Assembly: GCF_900100195.1 (NCBI RefSeq) | Contig: NZ_FNES01000008.1 | Span: forward strand, 62,001 to 126,000 | Origin: Billgrantia gudaonensis | GTDB taxonomy: Bacteria; Pseudomonadota; Gammaproteobacteria; Pseudomonadales; Halomonadaceae | DNA: 64,000 bases | Direction: 5' to 3' | Part shown: piece by piece, positions 9,851 through 18,824 of the stretch | Numbering within the stretch: position 1 is the first letter of the stretch | How the letters are laid out: every line of letters starts with the position of its first letter | Position numbers and translations under genes: made by a program | Notes under the pieces: generated by a model | What the model saw: the letters and a program-made list of their open reading frames with translations, nothing else | Database searches by the model: none | What the model was told of the DNA's origin: nothing

Positions 9851-10665
9851 CAGAAGCCGACTCCGTCTGCAACGCTGAAGTGGTCGGCGTCACGCCAGGC
9901 GGGGAACTTCTCGCGGAAGGCATCGAGTTCGTCGCGCGACAGCCGGCCGGTCTTGACGAAGCTCTGATCGCCGGGTTCGTCGATCAGGGCTTCGCCCTTG
10001 AAGTCGACGAGCATCGAGTCGCCGGCATAGCCCAGCCCCTTGGCGTCCTCGCCGACGCGGTTGACCCCGATCACCGGGCAGAGGTTCTCGATGGCGCGCG
10101 CCTGGAGCAGGATGCGCCAGGGGTGACGACGCGGCGCCGGCCAGTTGGCCACGCACAGCAGAGCATCGTATTCGAAGTGCTCGTGGGGGCCCGGTTGCTG
10201 ACGCAACCACACCGGAAAACGCAGGTCGTAGCAGACGCTCAGCAGGATGCGAAACCCCTTCAGGGTGACGATGACCCGCTCATGCCCCATGGCATAGCGC
10301 TCGTGTTCACCGGCCATGCGAAACAGGTGGCGCTTGTCGTAATGAACGAGGCTGCCATCGGGGCGCGCCCAGATCAGGCGGTTGTAGTAGTTGCCGTCTT
10401 CCACCACGGCGACGCTGCCCGTCACCACGCAGCCGCGCTGCCGTGCCTGGTCGCGTAGCCAGGCCACCGTGCGGCTCTCTGCCATGGGCTCGGCCATTTC
10501 ACGCGAGTTCATGGTGAAACCGGTGGCGAACATCTCCGGCAACACGATCAGGTCGGTCTCGTCGTCGCCGAGCGTCCCCAGGGTATCCTCGAGCATGCGG
10601 CAGTTGGCTTGTGGGTCTTCCCAGCGCAGATCGCACTGCACCAGGGTGGTACGCAGTTCACTCAT
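9850..10665 (-). CDS. Omega-amidase YafV family, carbon-nitrogen hydrolase
   Basis: Members of this nitrilase-superfamily branch deamidate 2-oxoglutaramate or 2-oxosuccinamate, a metabolite-repair role alongside glutamine transaminases. The 271-residue protein has the full catalytic triad context: Glu in VLPEMFATGF, Lys in YDKRHLFRMAGE, and Cys in SVCYDLRFPVW. The GE(H)xxYxxG segment and RAIENxxPVIGVNRVG are typical of YafV. It is the first gene of a two-gene unit with rsuA (TGATG overlap) and is divergent from rarD across 138 bases. Confidence 0.9.
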   Translation of the reverse strand: MSELRTTLVQCDLRWEDPQANCRMLEDTLGTLGDDETDLIVLPEMFATGFTMNSREMAEPMAESRTVAWLRDQARQRGCVVTGSVAVVEDGNYYNRLIWARPDGSLVHYDKRHLFRMAGEHERYAMGHERVIVTLKGFRILLSVCYDLRFPVWLRQQPGPHEHFEYDALLCVANWPAPRRHPWRILLQARAIENLCPVIGVNRVGEDAKGLGYAGDSMLVDFKGEALIDEPGDQSFVKTGRLSRDELDAFREKFPAWRDADHFSVADGVGF

Positions 10666-10803
10666 CTCGAGATCCTATCGCAGGTGGCACCAGCATCAGC
10701 GTAACGCAGGCAGTCGGGTACGTCAGCCGGGATCGCAAGGGGCATCTCCCATGGCGCGACAACCAATAGCTTGCTAAGTTAGCCGTTTTGCCGGGAGCAT
10801 GGC

Positions 10804-11718
10804 ATGAAACGCCCACTCACGACGGACCGTGAAGCCAGGCGCGGGGTCGCCTTCGGGCTCGGCGCTTACGTTACCTGGGGCTGTTTTCCCCTCTTCTTTG
10901 CCCTCTTCCAGGGGGTACCGGCTTTCGAGGTCCTCGCTCATCGGGTCATCTGGTCATGCCTGTTCCTGGCCGGGCTGATCACCCTGATGCGCCGCTGGGA
11001 GCCGATTCGCCAGGCGCTGTCCGCACCGCGACGACTGGGACGCGTGCTCGGCTGTGCCCTGCTGATCGCCACCAACTGGGGGCTCTACATCTACTCAGTG
11101 GAGAGTCACCAAGTCTTCCAGGCGAGCCTGGGCTATTTCCTCACGCCGTTGGTCAACGTGGCCCTGGGGATGCTGGTGCTGCGCGAGCGCATGGCCATGC
11201 TGCAAGGCATTGCCGTGGCGATCGCCGGTTTCGCCATTGCCATCCAGCTGATGATGCTGGGTGAGTTGCCCTGGATCAGCCTGGTGCTTGCCTTCTCCTT
11301 CGGCACCTATGGGCTGTTGCGCAAGCAGGTCCCGCTGGATGGTCTCTCGGGTCTGTTCGTCGAAACGCTGCTGCTGCTTCCGCTGGGGCTGATGGCGGTG
11401 AGCTGGCTGAGCATGATCGACCAGTCGCACTTCCACGGCACGCCACGCAACACGGTACTGCTGATCGCCAGCGGCATCATCACGGCGCTGCCGCTGCTGG
11501 CCTTCGCTGGCGCAGCACGACGACTGAGACTGGCGACGCTGGGATTCCTGATGTACCTGAACCCGTCCATCCAGTTTTTCCTGGCCCTGCTGGTATTCCA
11601 GGAGCCCCTGGCACCGTCTCAGTTGGCCACCTTCGTGTTGATCTGGACGGGACTCGCTCTCTATTCCTGGTCAGCCTGGCAGGATCGTCCCCGCTCGGAG
11701 GGTTCGACACGACGATGA
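10804..11718 (+). CDS. rarD: EamA-family transporter RarD
   Basis: RarD is an inner-membrane drug/metabolite-superfamily permease of about 300 residues with ten predicted membrane helices. The protein here has 304 residues. The RarD signatures are clear: GAYVTWGCFPLFFALFQGVPAFEVLAHRVIWS at the N terminus, ATNWGLYIYSVESHQVFQASLGYFLTPL in the middle, and LGFLMYLNPSIQFFLALLVF near the end. The physiological substrate is not established; the name comes from chloramphenicol sensitivity. It stands alone, downstream of a promoter region shared with the amidase gene. Confidence 0.92.
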   Translation: MKRPLTTDREARRGVAFGLGAYVTWGCFPLFFALFQGVPAFEVLAHRVIWSCLFLAGLITLMRRWEPIRQALSAPRRLGRVLGCALLIATNWGLYIYSVESHQVFQASLGYFLTPLVNVALGMLVLRERMAMLQGIAVAIAGFAIAIQLMMLGELPWISLVLAFSFGTYGLLRKQVPLDGLSGLFVETLLLLPLGLMAVSWLSMIDQSHFHGTPRNTVLLIASGIITALPLLAFAGAARRLRLATLGFLMYLNPSIQFFLALLVFQEPLAPSQLATFVLIWTGLALYSWSAWQDRPRSEGSTRR

Positions 11719-11833
11719 CTGCCCCCCAACGCACCGGCGTCGCCAGGGCCAAGCCGGATCCAGTGGACGCCAGTCGCGACTATGGTAGCGCCCGCTGGTT
11801 CCTAGGGTCGCACAGGACCGGTGCCATCCTCGC

Positions 11834-13426
11834 TCAGGCGATCTCGGGCTTGTACCCCACCCGGAAGCCGCCCCAATGCTTGCCGTCCACGTACACCGGC
11901 ACGGAGAGGTCATGCATGATCTCTCCGGTATCGCGCTTGTAGGTCTGCAACAGCAGCGGCTTCTCGTGAGCCCCACAGCGGCTGCCGGTGGGATCGTCGT
12001 AGATGCGCTTGCTGCGGCTCAGCTTCAGGTCGTGCTCGTAATCCCCATTGGGCGGTTCGCTGACATGGCGATTGTGCGTCGGCACGTAACCGCGGCGATC
12101 GGTACTGATCGCGTAGGCAAGCCCCAGAGCGGTGAGAAGCGGCTCCTGGACGTCGGGAAAGCAGCGGTCCGTGTAGTCGTCGAATTCGGTGCGATACTGC
12201 ACGGGGTTGGTGCCCGGCACCGGACGGTAGTCGGGGTCGAACAGCGAGCGGGCATCGATATCGCCGCGTTGCACGCCCGCTTCGAGCAGCTTGCCGACCT
12301 GGACGGCGGCCTGGCGTGCGGCGGCCAGCACTTGCTGGTGTCGGCCCTCCAGGCGTTGCTGGGCCAGGGCGCCGTCGACACCCTCGGCCGCTTCCATCAG
12401 CGAGCGTGCCTGCCCTGCCAGCCCATGCATATCGCGATTGCCCTGTTCGGTCTCGTCTTCCAGGGTGGTCAAGGTGCCGGCGACGCGCTGAGTGTGCCGG
12501 TTGGTATCCTCCATGGCCTCGGCGATGGAGCGGATCTCGCTTTCGACCTGATCGAAATCGCCGGTCATGCTGGTGAGCTGCTCGCCGACCTTGCCCATTT
12601 CCTTGGCGCGATCCCCGACCCGCTGCATCAGGTGGCCGATGGTATCCACGACGCGGTGGCTACTGTCGCCGATGTCGCCGACCAACGCTTCCACGTTTCG
12701 GGTCGCGTCCGACGTGCGCCCCGCCAGTTCGCGCACTTCACCGGCCACTACGGCAAAACCGCGTCCATGCTCGCCGGCTCGCGCGGCCTCGATGGACGCA
12801 TTGAGAGACAACAGATTGGTCTGCTCGGCGATTTCCTCGATCAACGACGTCACATGGCGCACCCGGTCGGCTTTCTCGCTCAGCAGGTTGAGCAGTTCCA
12901 GCGCTTCCTCGGAACGGTCCGCCAAGGCCTGCATTTCCTGGATGACCTGATCCAGCGATTCGCGACTGACGTGGCTCGCATCACGCGAATGGCTGGCCAA
13001 CGCCGCGACGTTGCCTGCACTGGAAGCCACCTGCTCGATCGCCGAGGTGATGGCCGCCATGCTCGAGGAAGCCTCGCGCACGATATCCTCCTGGCGATCC
13101 AGGCGTCGGTCCATCTGGTCGGCATGATGGGAGACTTCCGCCGAGGCGATGGCAGTATTGCTAGCTCGCTCGATCAGGCCATGGGCCATTCGCCTCAGGG
13201 AGAGATAGTCTCGTGTCATGGGTAGCCAGGCGGCAATTCGCCCGCTTTCGAGTCGCTCGGCGCTGGCGGAGAAGACGCCCAGCATGCCGCTGAGCGACAG
13301 TGACGCCCCGCCCACGAGCCCCAATAGCAGCGTGAAAACGCCCAGCAGCCCGGCGCCGGCAATCACGGAGAGAATCAGGCCCGCCCCCAGTGCGAGAAGG
13401 CCGGCCAGCACGATCAGAATCCGCAT
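11834..13426 (-). CDS. Methyl-accepting chemotaxis protein with C-terminal sensor-like domain
   Basis: This chemoreceptor-type protein signals to CheA/CheW. The N terminus has a closely spaced membrane hairpin (residues about 2-53) with almost no periplasmic loop. A long coiled coil follows, holding the conserved signalling tip [40 protein letters not shown] (about residues 195-235). After the coiled coil, residues about 375-530 form a separate domain ([21 protein letters not shown] ... [31 protein letters not shown]) that resembles a cache/PAS-like sensor and would be cytoplasmic. I used the ATG at 13426; a TTG at 13459 with AGGG upstream would add 11 basic residues. The ligand is unknown. 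Confidence 0.88.
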   Translation of the reverse strand: MRILIVLAGLLALGAGLILSVIAGAGLLGVFTLLLGLVGGASLSLSGMLGVFSASAERLESGRIAAWLPMTRDYLSLRRMAHGLIERASNTAIASAEVSHHADQMDRRLDRQEDIVREASSSMAAITSAIEQVASSAGNVAALASHSRDASHVSRESLDQVIQEMQALADRSEEALELLNLLSEKADRVRHVTSLIEEIAEQTNLLSLNASIEAARAGEHGRGFAVVAGEVRELAGRTSDATRNVEALVGDIGDSSHRVVDTIGHLMQRVGDRAKEMGKVGEQLTSMTGDFDQVESEIRSIAEAMEDTNRHTQRVAGTLTTLEDETEQGNRDMHGLAGQARSLMEAAEGVDGALAQQRLEGRHQQVLAAARQAAVQVGKLLEAGVQRGDIDARSLFDPDYRPVPGTNPVQYRTEFDDYTDRCFPDVQEPLLTALGLAYAISTDRRGYVPTHNRHVSEPPNGDYEHDLKLSRSKRIYDDPTGSRCGAHEKPLLLQTYKRDTGEIMHDLSVPVYVDGKHWGGFRVGYKPEIA

Positions 13427-13560
13427 GACACGTCTCGTTTGTTGTCGATGTCGTGTCAAGCTTACCCTGTCATGGCGATACTCCCCTTAGCACTTTCGCC
13501 TGACAGACCAATGGGTTATTCAGACTTAGGGATGATGTGGCAGTGACGTTGAGCCGTCCC

Positions 13561-13592
13561 CTGCCCTGGCCATGCACTCGATGGCCAGGCAG
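13561..13592 (-). terminator. Stem-loop after metY
   Basis: Strong hairpin just beyond the metY stop: CTGCCCTGGCCAT pairs with ATGGCCAGGCAG (one bulged base), loop of 7. There is no T-run on the transcribed side, so it may be an mRNA 3' end or stability element rather than a classic intrinsic terminator. Confidence 0.45.
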
Positions 13593-13604
13593 AGAACGGC
13601 GTCA

Positions 13605-14879
13605 TCAGCGCTGGCTGGCTGCCAATGCTTGATCGAGGTCAGCGATGATATCGTCGCTGTGCTCGATGCCGATGGAGAGGCGAACCATGTCGGGCGTCAC
13701 GCCGGCGGCTTGCAATTCCTGATCGCTGAGCTGGCGATGCGTGGTAGCGGCGGGAATGGAGGAACAGGTCTTGGCATCGCCGATGTTGACCAGACGCAGG
13801 ATCATGCCCAGCGCATCGTAGAACCGTGCGCCGGCTTCCCTGCCGCCCTGAATGCCGAAGCTGAGGATCCCCGAGGCATGACCGCCCATGTACTTGCGCG
13901 CCAACGCGTGATCCTTGTGACTGGACAGTCCGGCATACTGGACCCAGGTGACGGACGGATGCGAGTCGAGGAAGTCGGCCACGCGACGGGCATTGTCGCA
14001 GATCCGCTCGATGCGCAACGACAGTGTCTCCAGGCCCTGCAACAGGTTCCACGCCGCCTGGGCGGAGAGCGCGGCCCCCATGTTGCGTAGCGGCACCACC
14101 CTGGCTCGGCCGATGAAGGCCGCCTCACCCAGGTCGCGGGTATAACAGACCCCGTGATAGGACACGTCCGGCTCGTTGAGCAGCGGGAAACGTTCGGGGT
14201 GGTCGGCCCAGGGAAACCGGCCGGAATCGACGATCACGCCACCCACGGTGGTGCCATGTCCGCCGATGTACTTGGTGGCCGAATGGATGACGATATCGGC
14301 GCCGTGCTCGATGGGCCGCCACAGGAACGGCGTCGGCACGGTATTGTCGACCATGATCGGCACGCCGTGGCGATGGGCGATTTCGGCCAGGCGTTCCAGA
14401 TCGACGACGCTGCCGGAAGGGTTACCGACGGTCTCGCAGAATACCGCCTTGGTGCGCTCGTCGATGAGCCCTTCGATTGCGGCCAGGTCATCCTTGTCGG
14501 CGAAGCGAACCGCGATACCCTGGCGCGGCAAGGTATGGGCGAAGAGGTTGTAGGTGCCGCCGTACAGCTCGCTGATCGAGACGATGTTGTCCCCGGCCTC
14601 GGCAATGGTCTGGATGGCATAGGTGATCGCCGCCATCCCCGACGCTACCGCCAGGCCCGCGATACCCCCTTCGAGCGCCGCCACGCGCTGTTCCAGCACC
14701 GCACAGGTGGGATTCATGATGCGCGAATAGATGTTGCCCTCGACCTTGAGATCGAACAGATCCGCCGCATGCTGGGCATCGTCGAATGCGAACGACGTGG
14801 TCTGGTGGATGGGCACCGCGACGGCTTTCTGCTCGTCCGGAGCATATCCGTGGTGCAGGGCGATGGTTTCGAGTTTCAT
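13605..14879 (-). CDS. metY: O-acetylhomoserine aminocarboxypropyltransferase / sulfhydrylase
   Basis: This PLP enzyme makes homocysteine from O-acetylhomoserine and sulfide, a direct sulfhydrylation route to methionine. The 424-residue length matches MetY (about 425) rather than MetB/MetC (about 385). The PLP lysine is in HSATKYIGGHGTTVGG, and the N terminus ETIALHHGYAPDEQKAVAVPIHQTTSF and YSRIMNPTCAVLEQRVAALEGG are characteristic of MetY. It is a single gene, divergent from the SulP anion transporter with a 118-base gap. If that transporter carries sulfate, the pair would be functionally linked in sulfur assimilation; this is inference. Confidence 0.93.
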   Translation of the reverse strand: MKLETIALHHGYAPDEQKAVAVPIHQTTSFAFDDAQHAADLFDLKVEGNIYSRIMNPTCAVLEQRVAALEGGIAGLAVASGMAAITYAIQTIAEAGDNIVSISELYGGTYNLFAHTLPRQGIAVRFADKDDLAAIEGLIDERTKAVFCETVGNPSGSVVDLERLAEIAHRHGVPIMVDNTVPTPFLWRPIEHGADIVIHSATKYIGGHGTTVGGVIVDSGRFPWADHPERFPLLNEPDVSYHGVCYTRDLGEAAFIGRARVVPLRNMGAALSAQAAWNLLQGLETLSLRIERICDNARRVADFLDSHPSVTWVQYAGLSSHKDHALARKYMGGHASGILSFGIQGGREAGARFYDALGMILRLVNIGDAKTCSSIPAATTHRQLSDQELQAAGVTPDMVRLSIGIEHSDDIIADLDQALAASQR

Positions 14880-14997
14880 GGCATATCCTCATGGGGGTCG
14901 GTAGCCCCGATGCTAGCCAAGTCTCAACCCGCAGACCAATATCGTTTAGTCTGGTAAGCTCTTGCTGGCCCTGGCGCCCACCTCCTACCACTGACGA

Positions 14998-16716
14998 ATG
15001 CGGATGCTGAAACGCCACCTGCCGATTCTGAGCTGGCTGCCCCACTACAATCGCCGACTGTGCGGCGCCGACCTGCTGGCCGGTGTCATCGTCACCGTGA
15101 TGGTCATCCCCCAGTCGCTGGCCTACGCCATCCTCGCCGGCCTGCCCGCGGTCGTCGGTCTCTATGCCAGTCTGCTGCCCCTGCTGGCCTACGCCGTGCT
15201 CGGCACCAGTCGCACCCTGGCCGTAGGCCCGGTAGCCATCGTGGCGCTGATGACCGGAGCGGCACTGGCCAGGGTAGCGACGCCGGGCAGCCCCGAATAT
15301 CTGCAGGCGGCCCTGGTACTGTCGCTGCTTTCGGGGCTGATGCTGATCGCCATGGGGCTCTTGCGCATGGGCTTTCTAGCCAATTTCCTGAGCCATCCGG
15401 TGATCGGTGGCTTTCTCTCGGCGTCCGGCATCCTCATTGCGGCCAGTCAGGCCGGCCATCTGCTCGGCATCGACGTCGAAACCAGCGATCTGCTACCACG
15501 CCTTGCCGAGATCGCCCGCGAGCTGCCCCAACTCCACGCCCCGACCTTCGCCATCGGCATCGGCACTCTGTTGTTCTTGCTGCTCATGCGGCGGCGTGGC
15601 GCACGCATCCTGAAGCGATTGAGAATGCCGGCGTCGCTGGCGGAACTGGTCGCTCGAGCCGGCCCCGTGTTCGCGGTGATCGTCACTACCTGGGTGACCC
15701 GTCGGTTCGACCTCGACGCGCAAGGGGTGGCGGTCATTGGAGACATCCCTCAGGGTTTGCCACCGCTCACCCTGCCGGGCTTCGATCCGTCGCTGTGGCA
15801 AGACCTTCTCGTGCCCGCTTTCCTGATCAGCGTAGTGGGATTCATCGAGTCCGTGTCCATGGGACAGATGTTGGCCGCCCGCAGACGCGAGCGCATTTCG
15901 CCCAACCAGGAACTGGTCGGCCTGGGAGGCGCCAACCTGGCAGCGTCCATCACCGCGGGCATGCCGGTCACCGGCGGCTTGTCACGCACCGTCATCAACT
16001 ACGATGCCGGTGCCCGCACGCCCATGGCGGGAATTTTCGCCGCTGCCGGCATTGGCCTGGTCACGCTGTTCTTCACGCCGTTGCTGTATCACCTGCCGAT
16101 CGCCACGCTGGCGGCCACCATCACCGTATCGATCCTGACCCTGGTGGACGTACCGATGATTCGCCAGACCTGGCGCTACTCGCGCAGTGATTTTTCCGCC
16201 ATGGCCGTGACCATCGTGCTGACCCTGGGGAACGGGGTCGAAGCCGGCATCATCGGCGGCGTGGCCCTGTCCATCGGCCTTTTCCTGTATCGAACCAGTC
16301 GCCCCCACAGTGCGCTGGTGGGCCGCATCCCCGGCACCGAACATTTTCGCAACGTCGTGCGTCACGACACCGAAACCAGCTCTCACCTGGCATTGCTGCG
16401 CATCGACGAAAGCCTCTACTTCGCCAACGCCCGCTACCTGGAGGACACCGTCTACGACCTGGTGGCCACGCACCCCGAGCTCGAGCACGTCGTGCTGATC
16501 TGCTCTGCCGTCAACCTGGTCGATGCCTCTGCCCTGGAAAGCCTCGATGCCATCAATGCCCGGCTCAAGGATTCCCGTGTCACCCTGCATCTGGCCGAAG
16601 TGAAGGGGCCCGTGATGGACCAGCTCAAACGTAGCGACTTCCTGGACGTCATGACGGGACGGGTCTTTCTCAGCACCTATGCCGCCTGGCGCGAACTGGC
16701 CAAGCCATCGACGTGA
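14998..16716 (+). CDS. SulP-family inorganic anion transporter with STAS domain
   Basis: SulP proteins are inner-membrane anion or bicarbonate transporters. This one has 572 residues. The membrane domain carries the family signature GLPAVVGLYASLLPLLAYAVLGTSRTLAVGPVA, then GFIESVSMGQMLAARRRERISPNQELVGLGGANL, and a C-terminal STAS domain (residues about 440-570, ending in VNLVDASALESLDAINARLK...). The STAS serine region SALESL is intact. Substrate (sulfate, bicarbonate or another anion) cannot be read from the sequence. Its position back to back with metY makes sulfate plausible. Confidence 0.92.
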   Translation: MRMLKRHLPILSWLPHYNRRLCGADLLAGVIVTVMVIPQSLAYAILAGLPAVVGLYASLLPLLAYAVLGTSRTLAVGPVAIVALMTGAALARVATPGSPEYLQAALVLSLLSGLMLIAMGLLRMGFLANFLSHPVIGGFLSASGILIAASQAGHLLGIDVETSDLLPRLAEIARELPQLHAPTFAIGIGTLLFLLLMRRRGARILKRLRMPASLAELVARAGPVFAVIVTTWVTRRFDLDAQGVAVIGDIPQGLPPLTLPGFDPSLWQDLLVPAFLISVVGFIESVSMGQMLAARRRERISPNQELVGLGGANLAASITAGMPVTGGLSRTVINYDAGARTPMAGIFAAAGIGLVTLFFTPLLYHLPIATLAATITVSILTLVDVPMIRQTWRYSRSDFSAMAVTIVLTLGNGVEAGIIGGVALSIGLFLYRTSRPHSALVGRIPGTEHFRNVVRHDTETSSHLALLRIDESLYFANARYLEDTVYDLVATHPELEHVVLICSAVNLVDASALESLDAINARLKDSRVTLHLAEVKGPVMDQLKRSDFLDVMTGRVFLSTYAAWRELAKPST

Positions 16717-16800
16717 AACGAGCCGGCGATGACGTCGATGCCCGACTTTGGTTATCCTGTTCGACAAACATCAAGAATATCGACAAAGGATGACATCCCC

Positions 16801-17487
16801 ATGGAGCACGCCCCGCGCCAGAACCTGGGCATCAGCGCCTATCACTGGTTGAAGCGCGACATCATCCGCGGCACCTTTCAGCCCGGTCAGAAACTGCTGA
16901 TGAGCCGGCTGAAAGAGCGCTACGATCTGGGTATCGGCCCACTGCGTGAAGCACTGTCGCAATTGGTGGCCGAACGACTCGTCGTGGCCATCAGCCAGCG
17001 CGGTTATCGGGTGGCTCCGATGTCATTGGCCGAGCTGGCCGATCTCTACGATGCCCGTGCCCAGATCGAAGGACTCATCCTCCGGCTGGCCATCGAACGC
17101 GGCGACGACGCCTGGGAAGCGGACATTCTCGCCACGGCACACACCCTGGCCAAGGTCGTGGAGGTCAACACCTCGGACGAACTGCTGGATGTCTGGGACA
17201 CACGCCACAAGGCCTTCCACACGGCCATCGCCAGTGGCTGCGATTCGCCGCATCTGTTGCAGGTACGCCAGAGTCTGTTCGACAAGGTCGAACGCTATCG
17301 CCATCTCTGGCTGCGGGAAACCGTGCTCTCCGAAGCGGCACTGGAAGCCAAGCGCAGCGAGCATGCCGCCCTCGTCGACGTCATCCTTCGCCGCGATGCC
17401 GAGCGGGCCGCCCGCATGATGCGCGATCACCTCATGACCCCGGTACCGATCATCACCGAGGTCATGCAACGCCAAGGCATCGCCTGA
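16801..17487 (+). CDS. GntR-family regulator with FCD domain (CsiR-like)
   Basis: This 228-residue transcription factor has an N-terminal winged helix (AYHWLKRDIIRGTFQPGQKLLMSRLKERYDLGIGPLREALSQLVAERLVV) and an all-helical C-terminal FCD ligand domain with metal-binding-type residues (DARAQIEG, HKAFHTAI, EHAALVDVILRRDAERA). The HTH wording KLLMSRLKERYDLGIGPLREALSQL is close to the CsiR/GlaR branch, which controls GABA or glutarate catabolism in E. coli; that assignment is tentative. I chose the ATG at 16801 over the frame start at 16729, because an AAAGGA lies about 10 bases upstream and the family start fits. It may control the adjacent pxp genes or a distant target. Confidence 0.87.
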   Translation: MEHAPRQNLGISAYHWLKRDIIRGTFQPGQKLLMSRLKERYDLGIGPLREALSQLVAERLVVAISQRGYRVAPMSLAELADLYDARAQIEGLILRLAIERGDDAWEADILATAHTLAKVVEVNTSDELLDVWDTRHKAFHTAIASGCDSPHLLQVRQSLFDKVERYRHLWLRETVLSEAALEAKRSEHAALVDVILRRDAERAARMMRDHLMTPVPIITEVMQRQGIA

Positions 17488-17648
17488 GGCCCGAACGATC
17501 TTCGCCCCACGCGGCATTGCATCGGCGTGTCACGAGACCGTCACCCACATCGGCCAGACTGTGAGATGACAATCTCGGCTCGACTCCATATCTTGTGGGT
17601 ATGGACCGGCCGCTTCCCAATCCGGCCTCGCCCGATGGAGATACCGAC

Positions 17649-17867
17649 ATGCCCCACTTGCTGCGATTTTCCCGGGAACTCGAAACGCGCCTCGAACGGC
17701 TGAGCCAGCGGACCGGCTTGAGCAAGGCGGAACTGATCGAGCGCTGCGTCATCCTGGGCCTGGCCGAGCTGGAAGCGCCACTGCTGCTGGAAGGTGCTGC
17801 CCAGCCACGCCTAGCGGATGCACCCACCCTCGATCAGGTACTGCGTGAAAGCGGCCTCGGGGCCTGA
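17649..17867 (+). CDS. Small ribbon-helix-helix-like protein
   Basis: This is a predicted protein of 72 residues. Its first half, MPHLLRFSRELETRLERLS followed by QRTGLSKAELIERCVILGL, matches the strand-helix-helix pattern of CopG/MetJ-type DNA-binding proteins (a short beta strand with alternating polar and hydrophobic residues, then two helices joined by a TGLSKAE turn). The rest is acidic and low in complexity. The ATG at 17649 is preceded by GGAG with 8-base spacing; an in-frame GTG/ATG further upstream lacks this. It lies alone between a GntR gene and the convergent pxpC gene. It could be a small DNA-binding regulator, or an antitoxin-like orphan, since no toxin gene is adjacent. Confidence 0.6.
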   Translation: MPHLLRFSRELETRLERLSQRTGLSKAELIERCVILGLAELEAPLLLEGAAQPRLADAPTLDQVLRESGLGA

Positions 17868-17882
17868 GTCTTTCCGGCCTGG

Positions 17883-18824
17883 TCAGGAGAACTGGCGACG
17901 AAACCGGCGGTAGTCGCTCCATGCGCGTTCGTGCGAGTGGGCAACGAGGCGCACCGTCTGGCCCGGCATGCATTGGGCCAGTCGTGCCGCCGCCAGCGGC
18001 GTCAAGGCTCCAAGCCGAGGATAGCCCCCGATGGTCTGGCGATCGTTGAGCAAGGCGATCGGCTGGCCATCCGGTGGTACCTGGACGGCACCCAGCCCCA
18101 ACCCTTCCGAGATCATCGTGCCGATACGACAGCGCAATGCCGGCCCTCTCAAACGCACTCCCATGCGATCGGCACGATCATCGACATGCCACTCCGAGTT
18201 GAAGGCGGCATACAGGCTGGCCCCATGAAAGTCGGCGATCTGCGCTCCGGGCAGCAGCGCGAGTCGCCCTGCTTCTCCATAGTCGGGCCGGGCTTCGCTC
18301 GGCATTTGCGGCGCACGCCCATCGGGTGTCTTCGGCGAAACGCCGAGCTCGTCTCCTTCGTCGAGGGGCCGGCCGCAACCGTCGTGACCGCCGATCCCCT
18401 CGCGCACCACGCATGCGCAGCTGCCCAGAACCGGCTCGGCGGCGAAGCCGCCGGCCACGGCAAGATAGGCACGCAGGCCGCAGCGAGGGCTGGCAAAACT
18501 CAGCCGCTGGCCTTCGCGGACTCTGACACGCTGCCACAGGGGCAAGGGCTCGCCATCCAGGGTGGCACCAAGGTCGGCACCCGCCACGGCCAACGTCAGA
18601 TCACGACTCACGGCCAGCGACAGACCGCCGAAAGTGATTTCCAAGGCGGCCGTCCCCCAGGGGTTGCCAGCGAGGTGATTGGACCACGCCCAAGCATGCA
18701 CGTCGGCCGGACCACCCTGCGTCACTCCGAGCCGCCGTACGCCGAAACGCCCCGCGTCTTGCAGTAGGGCAAGAGGGCCGGAGCGAATGACACGCAGCCC
18801 GATAACGGTATATTCATTGCCCAT
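17883..18824 (-). CDS. pxpC: 5-oxoprolinase subunit PxpC
   Basis: PxpC (YbgK) is one of three subunits of the bacterial ATP-dependent 5-oxoprolinase that opens pyroglutamate to glutamate. The 313-residue protein has the KipA/AHS2 domain start RSGPLALLQDAGRFGVRRLGVTQGGPADVHAWAWSNHL and the later GEGMISEGLGLGAVQVPPDGQPIALLNDRQT-like region (ISEGLGLGAVQVPPDGQPIALLNDRQTIGGYP). Its start shares one base with the pxpB stop (TGATG). Older annotations call it biotin-dependent carboxyltransferase or urea amidolyase-like. Confidence 0.92.
   Translation of the reverse strand: MGNEYTVIGLRVIRSGPLALLQDAGRFGVRRLGVTQGGPADVHAWAWSNHLAGNPWGTAALEITFGGLSLAVSRDLTLAVAGADLGATLDGEPLPLWQRVRVREGQRLSFASPRCGLRAYLAVAGGFAAEPVLGSCACVVREGIGGHDGCGRPLDEGDELGVSPKTPDGRAPQMPSEARPDYGEAGRLALLPGAQIADFHGASLYAAFNSEWHVDDRADRMGVRLRGPALRCRIGTMISEGLGLGAVQVPPDGQPIALLNDRQTIGGYPRLGALTPLAAARLAQCMPGQTVRLVAHSHERAWSDYRRFRRQFS
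18801..18812 (+). repeat. 12-mer GATAACGGTATA, copy 2
   Basis: Exact copy of the 12-base word at 9126-9137 and 40731-40742. This copy lies inside the 5' end of pxpC (antisense to it), just after its start codon, so it cannot be a promoter for pxpC. Confidence 0.5.

Noticed and set aside
14880..14997. SAM riboswitch before metY
   Set aside because: The 118-base gap contains only a short GGGG/CCCC hairpin and shows none of the conserved SAM-aptamer features I can recall.
16729..16800. 24-residue N-terminal extension of the GntR regulator
   Set aside because: It lacks a ribosome site and family similarity; the start at 16801 with AAAGGA upstream is better.
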